Shown here: one piece after another, positions 44,822 to 53,720 of the stretch
How the letters are laid out: each line of letters starts with the position of its first letter
Position numbering within the stretch: position 1 is the stretch's first letter
Source: Holophagaceae bacterium
GTDB taxonomy: Bacteria; Acidobacteriota; Holophagae; Holophagales; Holophagaceae
DNA length: 64,000 bases
Assembly: GCA_025361125.1 (NCBI GenBank)
Contig: JANYBM010000064.1
Span: 1-64,000 of the forward strand
Direction: 5' to 3'
Translations under genes and position numbers: made by a program
The notes under the pieces: model-generated
What the model was told of the DNA's origin: nothing
Seen by the model: the letters and a program-made list of their open reading frames with translations, nothing else
Databases searched by the model: none

Positions 44822-46017
44822 CCCGGCGCGTGGTCATCACGGGGGTTGGATTTGTTTCGAGTCTTGCCTTGGACGCCCCCTCCACTTGGGCGCGCATGCT
44901 GGAGGGCGACTGTGCCATCGGGCCCCTTACCCAATTGAAGATGCCGGGGGAACCCGCGCAGATGGCAGCAGAGGTCCATCTGGCAGAGGGCGAACTGATC
45001 AACCGGAGAGCCACCCTGGGTGAGCACATCGCCCTCATGGCGCTGCGGGAAGCCCTGCGAACGACGCCGGGGCCAAAAGGGTTGGACCCCCGTCGCATGG
45101 GGGCGTTCCAGGGTGCCGGGACGTCCGGCTTGCCTTCAGCCGAGGCCTACGCCCAGGGCCGCATGGCTGGGCGAAAACCCGGCGCGACGGATGCGATCTA
45201 TCAAAGCCCAACGACGGTCACGGATGCGCTCGGCAGGGAATTGGGCGCCACCGGTCCCCGCAGTACCGTCATGACGGCTTGTTCATCATCCCTGTTGGCC
45301 CTCGGGCAGGCTTGGGAGCGCATCGCGTTTGGCGAATTGGATCTCGCCGTGGCGGGTGGCGCCGAAACCTTGTGCATGACCACCTACGCCGGATTTGCCA
45401 GCCTCAAGGCCATGGATCCAGGCCTTTGCCGCCCCTTCAGCAGGGACCGCGCAGGGTTGAATTTGGGCGAGGGCTCCGCACAATTCATCCTGGAACCTTT
45501 GGAACAGGCCCTGGCGCGCGGCGCGGAAATAGTTGCCGAATTGCGAGGCTATGGAGCCAGCCTGGACGCGCATCATTCCACGGCACCCCACCCTGAAGGT
45601 GATGGCGCGGCGAGGGCCATTCGCATGGCCATGAATTGCGCGGGCTTCAATCCCGATGATGTTGATTTCGTCAGCGCCCACGGAACCGCCACGCCGGCCA
45701 ATGACAGCTCTGAGACGATCGCCATCAAGTCCGCCCTGGGTGAAGCCGCGGCGCGGGTCTCCGTGACCTCCACCAAATCCCAGTTCGGCCATACGTTAGG
45801 CGCCTCAGGCGCCGTGGGCACCTTCGCCGCGGTGATGTCGTTAAAAACCGGCATCGTGAGCCCCACCTTGCGGTTGGATGACCCGGACCCCGCCTGTGAT
45901 CTGGATTACACCCCACTCCAGGCCAGGCAACGCAGCGTGCGCGCGGCCCTAGTGAATGCCTTCGCCTTCGGGGGCAACAATGCCTGCGTGGCCCTTCGGC
46001 GCTGGGAGGGACGATGA
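44818..46017 (+). CDS. Beta-ketoacyl-ACP synthase (FabF/KS-alpha type)
   Basis: 399 residues, thiolase fold. Catalytic triad intact: C155 (MTACSSS), H288 (SAHGTAT) and H325 (SQFGHTLGASG). It condenses acyl and malonyl-ACP. The start overlaps the dehydratase stop and its stop overlaps the next KS-like gene (ATGA both sides), so the two KS proteins are made together and likely pair. No malonyl-CoA transacylase or ketoreductase is adjacent. Confidence 0.92.
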   Translation: MTRRVVITGVGFVSSLALDAPSTWARMLEGDCAIGPLTQLKMPGEPAQMAAEVHLAEGELINRRATLGEHIALMALREALRTTPGPKGLDPRRMGAFQGAGTSGLPSAEAYAQGRMAGRKPGATDAIYQSPTTVTDALGRELGATGPRSTVMTACSSSLLALGQAWERIAFGELDLAVAGGAETLCMTTYAGFASLKAMDPGLCRPFSRDRAGLNLGEGSAQFILEPLEQALARGAEIVAELRGYGASLDAHHSTAPHPEGDGAARAIRMAMNCAGFNPDDVDFVSAHGTATPANDSSETIAIKSALGEAAARVSVTSTKSQFGHTLGASGAVGTFAAVMSLKTGIVSPTLRLDDPDPACDLDYTPLQARQRSVRAALVNAFAFGGNNACVALRRWEGR

Positions 46018-47111
46018 GTCTTCCAACCAGCGATAAAACTATTGTCATCACTGGCATGGGCCTGGTGCTGCCCTGCGGCGATGGGATTGAAGCCGCCCGC
46101 CAATCCTGGAGTTCAGGGGAGCCCTGCTTTGCCGACTTGCCGCCCAACCTTGGCAAGGGGCGCGCGGCCTATTGCTCTGCCTTTAATCCCTCAGGCATCA
46201 TCCCCCCAATGCAACTGCGGCGATTGGACAGGCCCTCCCGATTTGCCTGGAGCGCGGCCCACCAGGCCTTGGTGGATGGTCGGATGAATTGGAAAGGTGA
46301 CCCGTTAGGAGAACGGGTGGCCATGACAGTGGGTACGGTCACCGGCGGCAGCGAAGCCGGGGAAGTTTTCATGCTGCCCTACTTTGAGCGGGGCCCCGAA
46401 GGCGCATCACCCATGGTGTTTCCCAATTGTGTGGCCAATGCAGCCTCGGGTCATGTGGCCCTGGCCTTTGGCATCAAGGGACCAAGCATCACCCAGGTGG
46501 CACGGGAGAATGCGACTTTCATGGGTCTGGATCAGGCCGTGCGCTGGTTGCGGCGGGAAGTGGCGGAAGCCGTGCTGGTCATCGGAACCGATGGGATCTT
46601 TCCCCTTCAGATGGAGTTGCTGCGGCACGCCGGGCGCTTGACGATCCAGGGCGACCCCAGGGCGAATGCCGCCACAGGCTATCTTCCAGGCGAAGGAGCG
46701 CAAGCCTTTTTACTCGAAACCCGCGACCATGCTGAGTCCCGCGGCGCCAAGATTCGCGCCGAGGTGGTGTCGGTCGCTTGTGTCTCACCCGACCAGGAAA
46801 ATTTTGAGGCCCGCGCGAGAGCTCTCTCCCTAGCTGTTGCAGAAGCGTTGAGGGACTTGGTTCCATCGGCATGGATCGGCGGCAGCAATGGTTCCCGGCG
46901 ATTGGACGAACTGGAAACGGCGCTTCAGAAGCTTCATCCCCACTGGCCTGGGCCCAGGTTCCCCAAACTCAGCTGGGGGGAATTCTGCGGCTCAGGTGGC
47001 CAAATGATGGCCGCAGCCATGTTGGAAGATCTGGATGGCCCGATACTCATTTCGGGGCCCGGCTCCCTAGGACCCCAGTGCGCGGCAGTGATCCGGCGGG
47101 TTAGGATCTAG
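46014..47111 (+). CDS. KS-like protein lacking the catalytic triad (chain-length-factor-like)
   Basis: 365 residues with the KS fold: TIVITGMGLVLPCG at the start, NAASGHVALAFGIKGPS, GEGAQAFLLETRDHA. Aligned by eye to the preceding KS, the catalytic Cys is Glu (E165 in QVARENATF), the first His position is not His (GGSNGS, about 291-292), and the second His is Glu (E323 in WGEFCGSGG). In type II polyketide and aryl-polyene systems a KS pairs with such an inactive partner (KS-beta/chain-length factor), usually with Gln replacing Cys. I infer the same arrangement here. The product is unknown. Confidence 0.8.
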   Translation: MSLPTSDKTIVITGMGLVLPCGDGIEAARQSWSSGEPCFADLPPNLGKGRAAYCSAFNPSGIIPPMQLRRLDRPSRFAWSAAHQALVDGRMNWKGDPLGERVAMTVGTVTGGSEAGEVFMLPYFERGPEGASPMVFPNCVANAASGHVALAFGIKGPSITQVARENATFMGLDQAVRWLRREVAEAVLVIGTDGIFPLQMELLRHAGRLTIQGDPRANAATGYLPGEGAQAFLLETRDHAESRGAKIRAEVVSVACVSPDQENFEARARALSLAVAEALRDLVPSAWIGGSNGSRRLDELETALQKLHPHWPGPRFPKLSWGEFCGSGGQMMAAAMLEDLDGPILISGPGSLGPQCAAVIRRVRI

Positions 47112-47113
47112 CG

Positions 47114-47683
47114 ATGGGCTTCCGCGATCCCCACGCCATCCTGCTCAACCGCTCCAGCATCCTTGTGGTGACCAGCGTGGGAGTTGCCTTGCTCACCTTG
47201 AGCTACGTGCTGGGCGTCCAGGTAGGTAAGCAAAGCGCGGCTTTGCAGCGACCTACTTCCAAAGGCAGCGGTGAAGATCTGAAAGCATTGCCGGCGCCGA
47301 TCCTGGACCAACTCCATTCCTTTGATGGCGACCCAGAAAACATGACAGCAAAATTGGATCCTAAAAAAGACGAGAAGACAGCTCCCAAATCGGAACCACA
47401 ACCAGAGGCGAAGCCGGAAACAAAATCCAAGCAAACCGCTTCGACTCCAGTGGTGGCGCCTTCTGGCAGATGGACTTTGCAACTGCTTTCAACCCCGGAC
47501 AAGGCGGAAGCGGATCGGACAGCTAGCAAGGCCAAGACTGCGGGGTACCTTGCCCAAGTCGTGAAAGAAAATGGCATCTACAAAGTGCGCTGGAATCACG
47601 CGGGGGCCAAACCCGAAGTGGATGCCACGGCTACCAAAATGAAGGCAGCGGGTTTCAAGCCCTTTGCTGTGCCTGCGGAGTAA
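47114..47683 (+). CDS. SPOR-domain membrane protein
   Basis: 189 residues. One transmembrane helix (about 17-37), a Lys/Pro/Glu-rich periplasmic linker (about 70-115) and a C-terminal SPOR-like domain (about 118-188, RWTLQLLSTPDKAEADRTASKAKTAGY). SPOR domains bind denuded septal peptidoglycan. It starts 2 nt after the KS-like stop and 3 nt before prmA. Confidence 0.82.
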   Translation: MGFRDPHAILLNRSSILVVTSVGVALLTLSYVLGVQVGKQSAALQRPTSKGSGEDLKALPAPILDQLHSFDGDPENMTAKLDPKKDEKTAPKSEPQPEAKPETKSKQTASTPVVAPSGRWTLQLLSTPDKAEADRTASKAKTAGYLAQVVKENGIYKVRWNHAGAKPEVDATATKMKAAGFKPFAVPAE

Positions 47684-47686
47684 TGG

Positions 47687-48550
47687 ATGAGCCCAACAGG
47701 ACTGCATCTGCGCTGGTGCCTTTCGGTGCCCGAGGCCATGGAAGATGGTCTCAGCGATTGGCTTCTGGGGTTTGGCGCCACAGCCACCTACCGGGATGCG
47801 GACCCACCAAATTATTTTTACGCCTACTTCAAACCAGGCTCGGAAGGCGCTGATCCATCGGATTTGGTGGCATTCCCGGGCGTGGTTCTGGAATCCGCTG
47901 AACGTTTTGGCGATGAGGATTGGATCACCAAAAGCCGGGAAGGGTTTGGTTCCTTCAACGTGGGCTCACGCTTTTTCATCCGCCCCTTGTGGGATCAAGG
48001 ACCCCTGCCATTGGACCGTTTCGCCATCACCGTGAATCCTGGCCTCGCCTTCGGGACCGGTGGGCACGAGACCACGCGACTTTGCATGGAATTCCTCGAG
48101 CAACTCGCCATGGAAGGCAGGCTCAACAGCCCCATCCTGGATATCGGCGCCGGCACCGGGATTCTCTCACTGACCGCGTATCTGCTGGGCGCGCGCGGCA
48201 TCACCACCTTCGACATTGATCCCGATTGCGGCCCCGCCATGAATGAGTTTATCACCATGAATGAAGGACCGGGAGGGCCCGCTCCCTTCGACTATTTCGT
48301 GGGTGATCTGGAAGATGAAAAAATTCACCCCCCTTACCGCGGACTGTTGGCGAACATTCTCTTGCTGACTATTCAAGACCTGTTGCCCCGCATGGCTGAA
48401 ATCACCGAACCCGGCAGCTGGCTCATCGCCTCAGGCATTCTTGCAGAGTGCCAGGATGAAGCCCTGGTGAGCCTTGCGACTCACGGATTCAAACCTCTGA
48501 AGATGTGTACCGAAGGTGCCTGGGTGGCCATTCTGGCGGAGCGGGTGTGA
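47687..48550 (+). CDS. prmA: Ribosomal protein L11 methyltransferase
   Basis: 287 residues. NPGLAFGTGGHETTRLC is the PrmA substrate/SAM signature (usually DPGLAFGTGTHPTT), followed by ILDIGAGTGILSLTAYLLGA. The motif-IV region reads LLANILLLTIQDLLP. GGAG lies 8 nt before the ATG. Confidence 0.9.
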   Translation: MSPTGLHLRWCLSVPEAMEDGLSDWLLGFGATATYRDADPPNYFYAYFKPGSEGADPSDLVAFPGVVLESAERFGDEDWITKSREGFGSFNVGSRFFIRPLWDQGPLPLDRFAITVNPGLAFGTGGHETTRLCMEFLEQLAMEGRLNSPILDIGAGTGILSLTAYLLGARGITTFDIDPDCGPAMNEFITMNEGPGGPAPFDYFVGDLEDEKIHPPYRGLLANILLLTIQDLLPRMAEITEPGSWLIASGILAECQDEALVSLATHGFKPLKMCTEGAWVAILAERV

Positions 48551-48611
48551 GGGGATTTTTCGATTTTCGATTTCTGTTTACCGATTGGAAGCTCGCTTCT
48601 GAGAAGGGCCG

Positions 48612-49400
48612 ATGAACTCAAACCGCCCCATTGGTGTTTTCGATTCCGGCATCGGCGGCCTCACGGTGGTCCACGCGTTACGCCGATTGCTGCCGGGGGA
48701 ATCGCTGGTGTACCTGGGCGATACGGCACGTGTGCCCTACGGCACCAAGAGTCACGCCACCATCGAACGCTACACCTTGCAGGCCGGAGCCATCCTCCAA
48801 CGCTATGACCCGAAACTGCTGGTCATTGCCTGCAACACCGCATCGGCTCATGGTCTGCCTGCCCTGCAAGCCGCTGCCACCTGTCCCGTGCTTGGCGTCA
48901 TCGAGCCCGGCGCCGAACTGGCCGCGAAAGTGCAAGGTCCCGTGGGCGTGATGGGGACCTTGGCCACGGTCCAAAGCGGCGCCTATGAAACTGCCATCCG
49001 ACGCCGCATGCCCGGCGCCGAAATACACAGCCTGGCGTGCCCCCTGCTGGTGAGCCTCGCTGAAGAAGGCTGGCTTGACGATCCCATCACCACGGAAATA
49101 TGCCAGCGCTACCTGAAGCAATTGCCCGACGCCGTCAAAACCATCGTACTGGGTTGCACCCACTATCCCGTGCTGCGCCCCTCCCTGGATCGTGCCCGGC
49201 CTGGCACCACCTGGATTGATAGCGGTGATGTCACCGCACGCGCCGTGGATGCCTTGCTGGAAAATTCACTCGGCTATCGTACTGAAAGCTCAGCAGGTCC
49301 CCTGCGCGTCCTCTTCACCGATGCCGGCACGCGTCTAAAAGAAGTGGGCTCTCGCTTTCTTGGCGAATCACTGGAAGCCGTAGAGTTGGTGGAGCTGTGA
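48612..49400 (+). CDS. murI: Glutamate racemase
   Basis: 262 residues. Makes D-glutamate for peptidoglycan. IGVFDSGIGGLTVVHALRRLLPGE, the two catalytic cysteines in VIACNTASAHG and VLGCTHYPVL, and YLGDTARVPYGTKS are all present. Confidence 0.96.
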   Translation: MNSNRPIGVFDSGIGGLTVVHALRRLLPGESLVYLGDTARVPYGTKSHATIERYTLQAGAILQRYDPKLLVIACNTASAHGLPALQAAATCPVLGVIEPGAELAAKVQGPVGVMGTLATVQSGAYETAIRRRMPGAEIHSLACPLLVSLAEEGWLDDPITTEICQRYLKQLPDAVKTIVLGCTHYPVLRPSLDRARPGTTWIDSGDVTARAVDALLENSLGYRTESSAGPLRVLFTDAGTRLKEVGSRFLGESLEAVELVEL

Positions 49401-49409
49401 ACCAACGAG

Positions 49410-49865
49410 TCAATTTTTCTGCTGGCGCGATTCGAAGCCCGCCACCCTGCTTTTTAATGCTGATTTCGGCAGGGGGCCCCAGGCTCTTCCGTCGTGGCTC
49501 TGGGGGCGATTATCGCCAAGCATCAGATAGCCGTCACCACAGGCCCATGCGCCGCTGAGATGATCGCTACTGCGAACGTAGGGCTCATGGAGGCGCGATC
49601 CGTTGCGGAAGATCTCGCCATCTTTGGCTTCGATCTGTTCGGTAGGCAGGCCCACGGTTCGTTTCACGGAGATGCCTTCGGGCCCCTTTACCAACCAGAC
49701 CTCCCCTCGTTTCGGTGGGCCGACGCACCAGGCCCAAAGGGTCCAAACCAGCTCACCATCGTGCAGGGCAGGCTCCATGCTGTGACCCGAAATTTGCACG
49801 GGATGGATTACCAAGAGGGGACTCAAGGCCAAGAGCAGCGCGGCGATGGGAACCCATGGCTTCAT
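49410..49865 (-). CDS. lepB: Signal peptidase I
   Basis: 151 residues, short for LepB. One N-terminal membrane helix; catalytic Ser29 in ISGHSMEPAL and Lys68 in SVKRTVGLP; LMLGDNRPQSHDGRAWGPL is box E. The small size equals the minimal catalytic core. The start overlaps the MauE-like stop (ATGA), so this peptidase is tied to the rhodanese/MauE operon and may be dedicated to it rather than general. Confidence 0.9.
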   Translation of the reverse strand: MKPWVPIAALLLALSPLLVIHPVQISGHSMEPALHDGELVWTLWAWCVGPPKRGEVWLVKGPEGISVKRTVGLPTEQIEAKDGEIFRNGSRLHEPYVRSSDHLSGAWACGDGYLMLGDNRPQSHDGRAWGPLPKSALKSRVAGFESRQQKN

Positions 49866-50311
49866 TCCGGTTTGCTCGTCTGTGCCAGCGCCCCATGAAG
49901 CGCCAACAGCGCAAGGCCCAGGTCACGGAGCAGAGCCATCTTCATATCGAACAGCCGCTGATCCTTGGTCTTCTGCACCTTCGCCGTGCCAAAGCAGCCG
50001 CAGTCCACAGGGTTGCCCTTAGCGAGATTGAACCCGAGGCCGGCCGTGAAAACCACCATCAGGACCAGGATCAAAGCCGCCGCGCTACGTCGGGCTACGC
50101 CAAACACCAGGCCAAGCGCTGTGAGCAGTTCCAGCCAGGGCAAGACGAGCGCCAATGGCGCCACCAGCGCCATGGGAAGCAGGCCATAGGCGAAAACGGC
50201 CTGCGCGAAACCCGGTGGATCAAGGAGTTTCGGAACTGCTGCGAAGAGCATCACCGCGGCAAGCAGCCAACGAGAAAGGCGAAGCACCAGAGGGTGAACC
50301 AACCAATTCAT
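49862..50311 (-). CDS. MauE/DoxX family membrane protein
   Basis: 149 residues with four membrane helices. AAVPKLLDPPGFAQAVFAYGLLP and NPVDCGCFG are the MauE/DoxX signatures; the Cys pair may take part in disulfide chemistry. The ATG overlaps the rhodanese stop (ATGA). Members help disulfide or redox maturation of periplasmic proteins. Confidence 0.82.
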   Translation of the reverse strand: MNWLVHPLVLRLSRWLLAAVMLFAAVPKLLDPPGFAQAVFAYGLLPMALVAPLALVLPWLELLTALGLVFGVARRSAAALILVLMVVFTAGLGFNLAKGNPVDCGCFGTAKVQKTKDQRLFDMKMALLRDLGLALLALHGALAQTSKPE

Positions 50312-50982
50312 GGTTGCTCCCCCTTGGCCACGGCCTGCTTTCGGGCTTCCCAATCCGGGTAGCCATCGGTGTAGATGCGCAAGTTGCGGAAGCCCGCCAG
50401 CCAGAGTTTCTGCGCTACGAGATGGCTGTCGCGGCAGTCTCCGCCGGAGCAGTAGATCACGATGGGCAACTTGAGATCCGCAGTGAAGAGGGATAGCTGA
50501 TCCACCTTTTCCGTCAGGCCGTCTTCCCAAGCAGAAAAGGTTTTGGCGCCAGGGATGTGGCCCTCGGCGTACATGGCCGTGCGCCGTGCGTCCAAAAAGA
50601 CCGCGCCATGGGCATGCAGCCATACGGCCTCGTCGCCTCGGATGGCTGCCTGTGCTTCCTTCACGAGGGGCGGAAAGCGGGTCGTCAATTCGGCCTTGGC
50701 AGCCACTGGAGTCACGGAACTGGGTGCGACGGTTTTAAGTAGCTGCAGCGGACGGGCGGCCTTTTCTGAAGGATGGTCCGATGTGGATAGGACGGAATCA
50801 GGTATGGCCACCGGGGCCATGGACGTGGTCGCAGGAAGGCCTGCTAGGGCAGTCCGCGTGGGTTCCTTAAGGTGCCAGGAAAGGCGCCGTGTTGGACCCG
50901 CCAGGGCGTTGGAGAGCCACGCGCAGCCCAAGGCCAGCGCAAGGTAGGCGGGAATCTCCAGCCCTGGCTTGAAGCGTGTCAT
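50308..50982 (-). CDS. Membrane-anchored rhodanese domain protein
   Basis: 224 residues. N-terminal hydrophobic anchor (about 9-28), an Ala/Pro/Thr linker, then a rhodanese domain (about 105-218) with VWLHAHGAVFLDARRTAMYAEGHIPGA and the active-site loop YCSGGDCRDSH. Two cysteines lie in the loop, and the usual catalytic position is the second (C-R-D-S). Probably periplasmic. Coupled by ATGA to both neighbours. Confidence 0.85.
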   Translation of the reverse strand: MTRFKPGLEIPAYLALALGCAWLSNALAGPTRRLSWHLKEPTRTALAGLPATTSMAPVAIPDSVLSTSDHPSEKAARPLQLLKTVAPSSVTPVAAKAELTTRFPPLVKEAQAAIRGDEAVWLHAHGAVFLDARRTAMYAEGHIPGAKTFSAWEDGLTEKVDQLSLFTADLKLPIVIYCSGGDCRDSHLVAQKLWLAGFRNLRIYTDGYPDWEARKQAVAKGEQP

Positions 50983-51344
50983 TTGGCTCTAACAGCGAGC
51001 CTGCGCCCACGGCCATCGGTGAGTGCGACTTCGGAAAGGTGGGCCGGGGCGGGCACATGGGAAGCTAGCTCATCAGCCAACTTCCGTGCAAGTTCCAATG
51101 GCCCAGCCAGGCCCAACTCCGAAAGCAGGCGGCCTTGCAGCGGCCCAAGGATCCGGTCCATCACCGCTTCCAGCTCGCGGAAGTCCATCACTACGTCAAA
51201 GTCATCCAGCCCCTGACGCGAAGTGATGACTTCCACTTTGTAATCGTGGCCTTCCCAGGCTCCATCGGGAGTCTGAAAAACCACCGACAATGGCCGTTCC
51301 ACAGCGGCTTCGAAGGAGAGTTTCATTGCAGTAGGGGAATCCAT
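50979..51344 (-). CDS. Degenerate QueD/6-pyruvoyl-tetrahydropterin synthase-like protein
   Basis: About 121 residues. GHDYKVEVITSRQGLDDFDVVMDFRELEAVMDRIL and ELARKLADELASHV match the 6-carboxy-tetrahydropterin synthase pattern. The zinc-binding set is incomplete: the first His (FxAAH) is replaced in SFEAAVERP and HGHNY is EGHDY, and the catalytic Cys is absent. So it may not be enzymatically active, or binds differently. Start at 51344 or at the internal ATG 51326. First gene of the QueD-like/rhodanese/MauE/lepB unit. Confidence 0.65.
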   Translation of the reverse strand: MDSPTAMKLSFEAAVERPLSVVFQTPDGAWEGHDYKVEVITSRQGLDDFDVVMDFRELEAVMDRILGPLQGRLLSELGLAGPLELARKLADELASHVPAPAHLSEVALTDGRGRRLAVRAK

Positions 51345-51482
51345 CCCCTGATTCTGACAGCCCTTTCCCACTAGCGCCTTTCCTGCCTCACCTCGGGTAA
51401 GCCGCCCAAATTTTCGAGGAGGGGGTCATACTCGTTGGAAACTTGGGTCCACGCCCTTCAGCTGGACATATATGGAGGCACC

Positions 51483-53531
51483 ATGAAGCCCCTAGAGCTT
51501 GGACTGTTTTGGCTGTTTGTCCTCGGCGCCGTCGGCTTCTTCGCCTATACAGTGCGCAAACGGATCGGGGCCTTGCTCGCCGGCAGGACAGACAACCGCT
51601 TCGACCGCCCTGGCGAGCGGCTGAAACGCGTCTTCCTGGATGCGTTCATCCAGAGGCGAATGGTTCGCGACCATTACGCGGGCTTTTATCACCTGCTCAT
51701 CTTCTGGGGTTTCTGCGCCCTGGCGCTGCGTTCCCTGGGACTCGTCATGGAGGGATTGTTCCCCGCCTTCCACATGACCGAAGCCATGGGCCGGTTCGGA
51801 CTGGTCTACCAGACGACCAAGGACATCTTCGAAGTCCTGGTCATCGTCGGCATCGGCCTCGCAATGGGCCGCCGGGCCCTGGCCAAGCCATGGCGGGTCG
51901 AGAATTCCATTGATGCCTGGGGCACACTGAGCTTCATCGGCGGCCTGATGGTGACCGACATCCTGGCGGATGGCGCCTTCATCGTCATGAATCATCCCGC
52001 CTGGGCCTCCTGGGCCCCGGCCAGCAATGCCATGGCGGGAGCGCTCACGGGCATGAGCGCTGGAGACCTCATCGTGCTCTACAAGAGCATGTGGTGGGCG
52101 CACCTGGTCCTGCTTTTCGGCTTCCTCAATTTCCTGCCCTACTCCAAGCATTTCCATGTGCTTACCTCGCTGTTCAACCTCTATTTCCAGTCGCTTGAGC
52201 CCACCAATAACCTGAAGCCCATGGACCTGGAAGCGGAGCATTTCGGTGCCAACCGCATCCAGGATTTCACCTGGAAGCAGATGCTGGACTTCTACACCTG
52301 CACCGAGTGCGGGCGCTGCTTGGAGGCCTGCCCCACGACGATGACGGGCAAGCCGCTCCGCCCGAAGAATTTCGGCAATGATCTGCGGAATTATCTGTAT
52401 GACACACCCTTGGCGGACATGGCCCAGGACAAGCCTGTGCCCGAGGGCCGCAAGCTCATCGGCGGCCCTGTGCCCGAAGGTTCCGTATGGGACCTGAAGC
52501 AGGACCATTCTCCGTGGAATGCGGAGCAACTGGGCGGCGCCATCAGCACGGACACCATCTGGGCCTGCACCACCTGTGGCTACTGCGAATGGGCCTGTCC
52601 GCTCCACATCACCTTCGTGGACAAGCTCGTGGAGATGCGGCGCAACCTCACCTTGGAGGAAAGCGATTTCCCAGCAGAAGCTCAAGTCGCATTCAAGGGC
52701 ATGGAGCGCCAGGGCAATCCATGGAACTTTGCGCAGGCCGATCGCGCGAAGTGGTCCGAAGGCCTGGAAGTGCCCACAGTGGCTGAGAAACCCGATGCGG
52801 AATATTTATTCTGGGTCGGCTGCGCTGGCTCCTATGATGCCGCAGGCCAACGGGTATCCAAGTCACTGGTGAAGTTGCTGAAGGCCGCCGATGTTTCCTT
52901 CGCCATCCTGGGCACCGAGGAATCCTGTACTTGTGAATCCGCACGGAGGCTGGGCAACGAGTATCTTTTCCAGTCCGCCACCGAAGCGAACGTGGGGGTC
53001 CTGAAGGGCCATGGCGTTAAGAAAATCATCACCAACTGCCCGCACTGTCTCAATACGCTGAAGAACGAGTATCCGGATTTCGGCGGTCATTTTGAAGTCA
53101 TCCACGGCACCGAGTTGGTGTCGGAGTTGGTGGCGAAGGGCAAGATAAAATTCGAGGAGACCGTGCAGGCCGACCTCACCTATCACGATCCCTGTTACCT
53201 GAGCCGCTACAACGGCCAGGTGGACGCCCCACGCGCCATCCTCGACGCGATCCCCGGCATCAAGCTCACGGAGATGGAAAAGCACGGCGAAGCCACCCAA
53301 TGCTGCGGCGCCGGGGGCGGTCGTATGTGGCTGGAGGAAAAATTGGGCTCCCGGGTCAATCACGCGCGCTTCGAGCAGGCCCTGGAGACCCAAGCCACCA
53401 CGGTGGCAGTGGCCTGCCCCTTCTGTAACGTGATGATGAACAACGCCGCAGGGGAAACGGGTCACGAAACCGTTCACACCCAGGATGTGCTGGAACTCGC
53501 AGCCAAAGCACTGAAGCCCGCTGAAGTATGA
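51483..53531 (+). CDS. Membrane iron-sulfur oxidoreductase (EMO/HdrD-like, CCG domains)
   Basis: 682 residues. N-terminal membrane part like respiratory nitrate reductase gamma (five helices, about 5-240, with conserved His for haem), two [4Fe-4S] motifs CTECGRCLEACP and CTTCGYCEWACP, and two CCG domains (CTCE... NCPHC and DPCYLSR... QCCGAGGGRMW, ACPFCNVMM). This is the pattern of electron-transfer-flavoprotein:menaquinone oxidoreductase. GGAGG precedes ATG 51483. etfAB genes are not adjacent, so the donor is inferred. Confidence 0.88.
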   Translation: MKPLELGLFWLFVLGAVGFFAYTVRKRIGALLAGRTDNRFDRPGERLKRVFLDAFIQRRMVRDHYAGFYHLLIFWGFCALALRSLGLVMEGLFPAFHMTEAMGRFGLVYQTTKDIFEVLVIVGIGLAMGRRALAKPWRVENSIDAWGTLSFIGGLMVTDILADGAFIVMNHPAWASWAPASNAMAGALTGMSAGDLIVLYKSMWWAHLVLLFGFLNFLPYSKHFHVLTSLFNLYFQSLEPTNNLKPMDLEAEHFGANRIQDFTWKQMLDFYTCTECGRCLEACPTTMTGKPLRPKNFGNDLRNYLYDTPLADMAQDKPVPEGRKLIGGPVPEGSVWDLKQDHSPWNAEQLGGAISTDTIWACTTCGYCEWACPLHITFVDKLVEMRRNLTLEESDFPAEAQVAFKGMERQGNPWNFAQADRAKWSEGLEVPTVAEKPDAEYLFWVGCAGSYDAAGQRVSKSLVKLLKAADVSFAILGTEESCTCESARRLGNEYLFQSATEANVGVLKGHGVKKIITNCPHCLNTLKNEYPDFGGHFEVIHGTELVSELVAKGKIKFEETVQADLTYHDPCYLSRYNGQVDAPRAILDAIPGIKLTEMEKHGEATQCCGAGGGRMWLEEKLGSRVNHARFEQALETQATTVAVACPFCNVMMNNAAGETGHETVHTQDVLELAAKALKPAEV

Positions 53532-53537
53532 TGAATC

Positions 53538-53720
53538 ATGCTTGATCCCCGGCTTTTGGAAATCCTCTGCTGTCCCGCCGAATTGAACGGTGAGTCCTGC
53601 CATGGCGATTTGAAGGAAACACCGGACGGACTGCTTTGCACAAAATGCAGACTGCTTTATCCCATTGAGGATGGCATCCCCGTGATGCTGGCCGACCACG
53701 CCAAAAAGGTTTCCGAGTGA
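53538..53720 (+). CDS. Trm112-like zinc-ribbon protein
   Basis: 60 residues. Starts LDPRLLEILCCPAELNGES and has CTKCRLLYPIEDGIPVML, matching the Trm112 family; four cysteines should bind zinc. Trm112 proteins activate methyltransferases. Its stop overlaps the GTG start of the heptose kinase gene. Confidence 0.85.
   Translation: MLDPRLLEILCCPAELNGESCHGDLKETPDGLLCTKCRLLYPIEDGIPVMLADHAKKVSE

Noticed and set aside
51492-52685. 397-residue minus-strand ORF antisense to the Fe-S oxidoreductase gene
   Set aside because: It lies entirely inside a strongly supported gene with intact CCG and ferredoxin motifs; the antisense product has no recognisable domain and is a by-product of GC-rich codon use.
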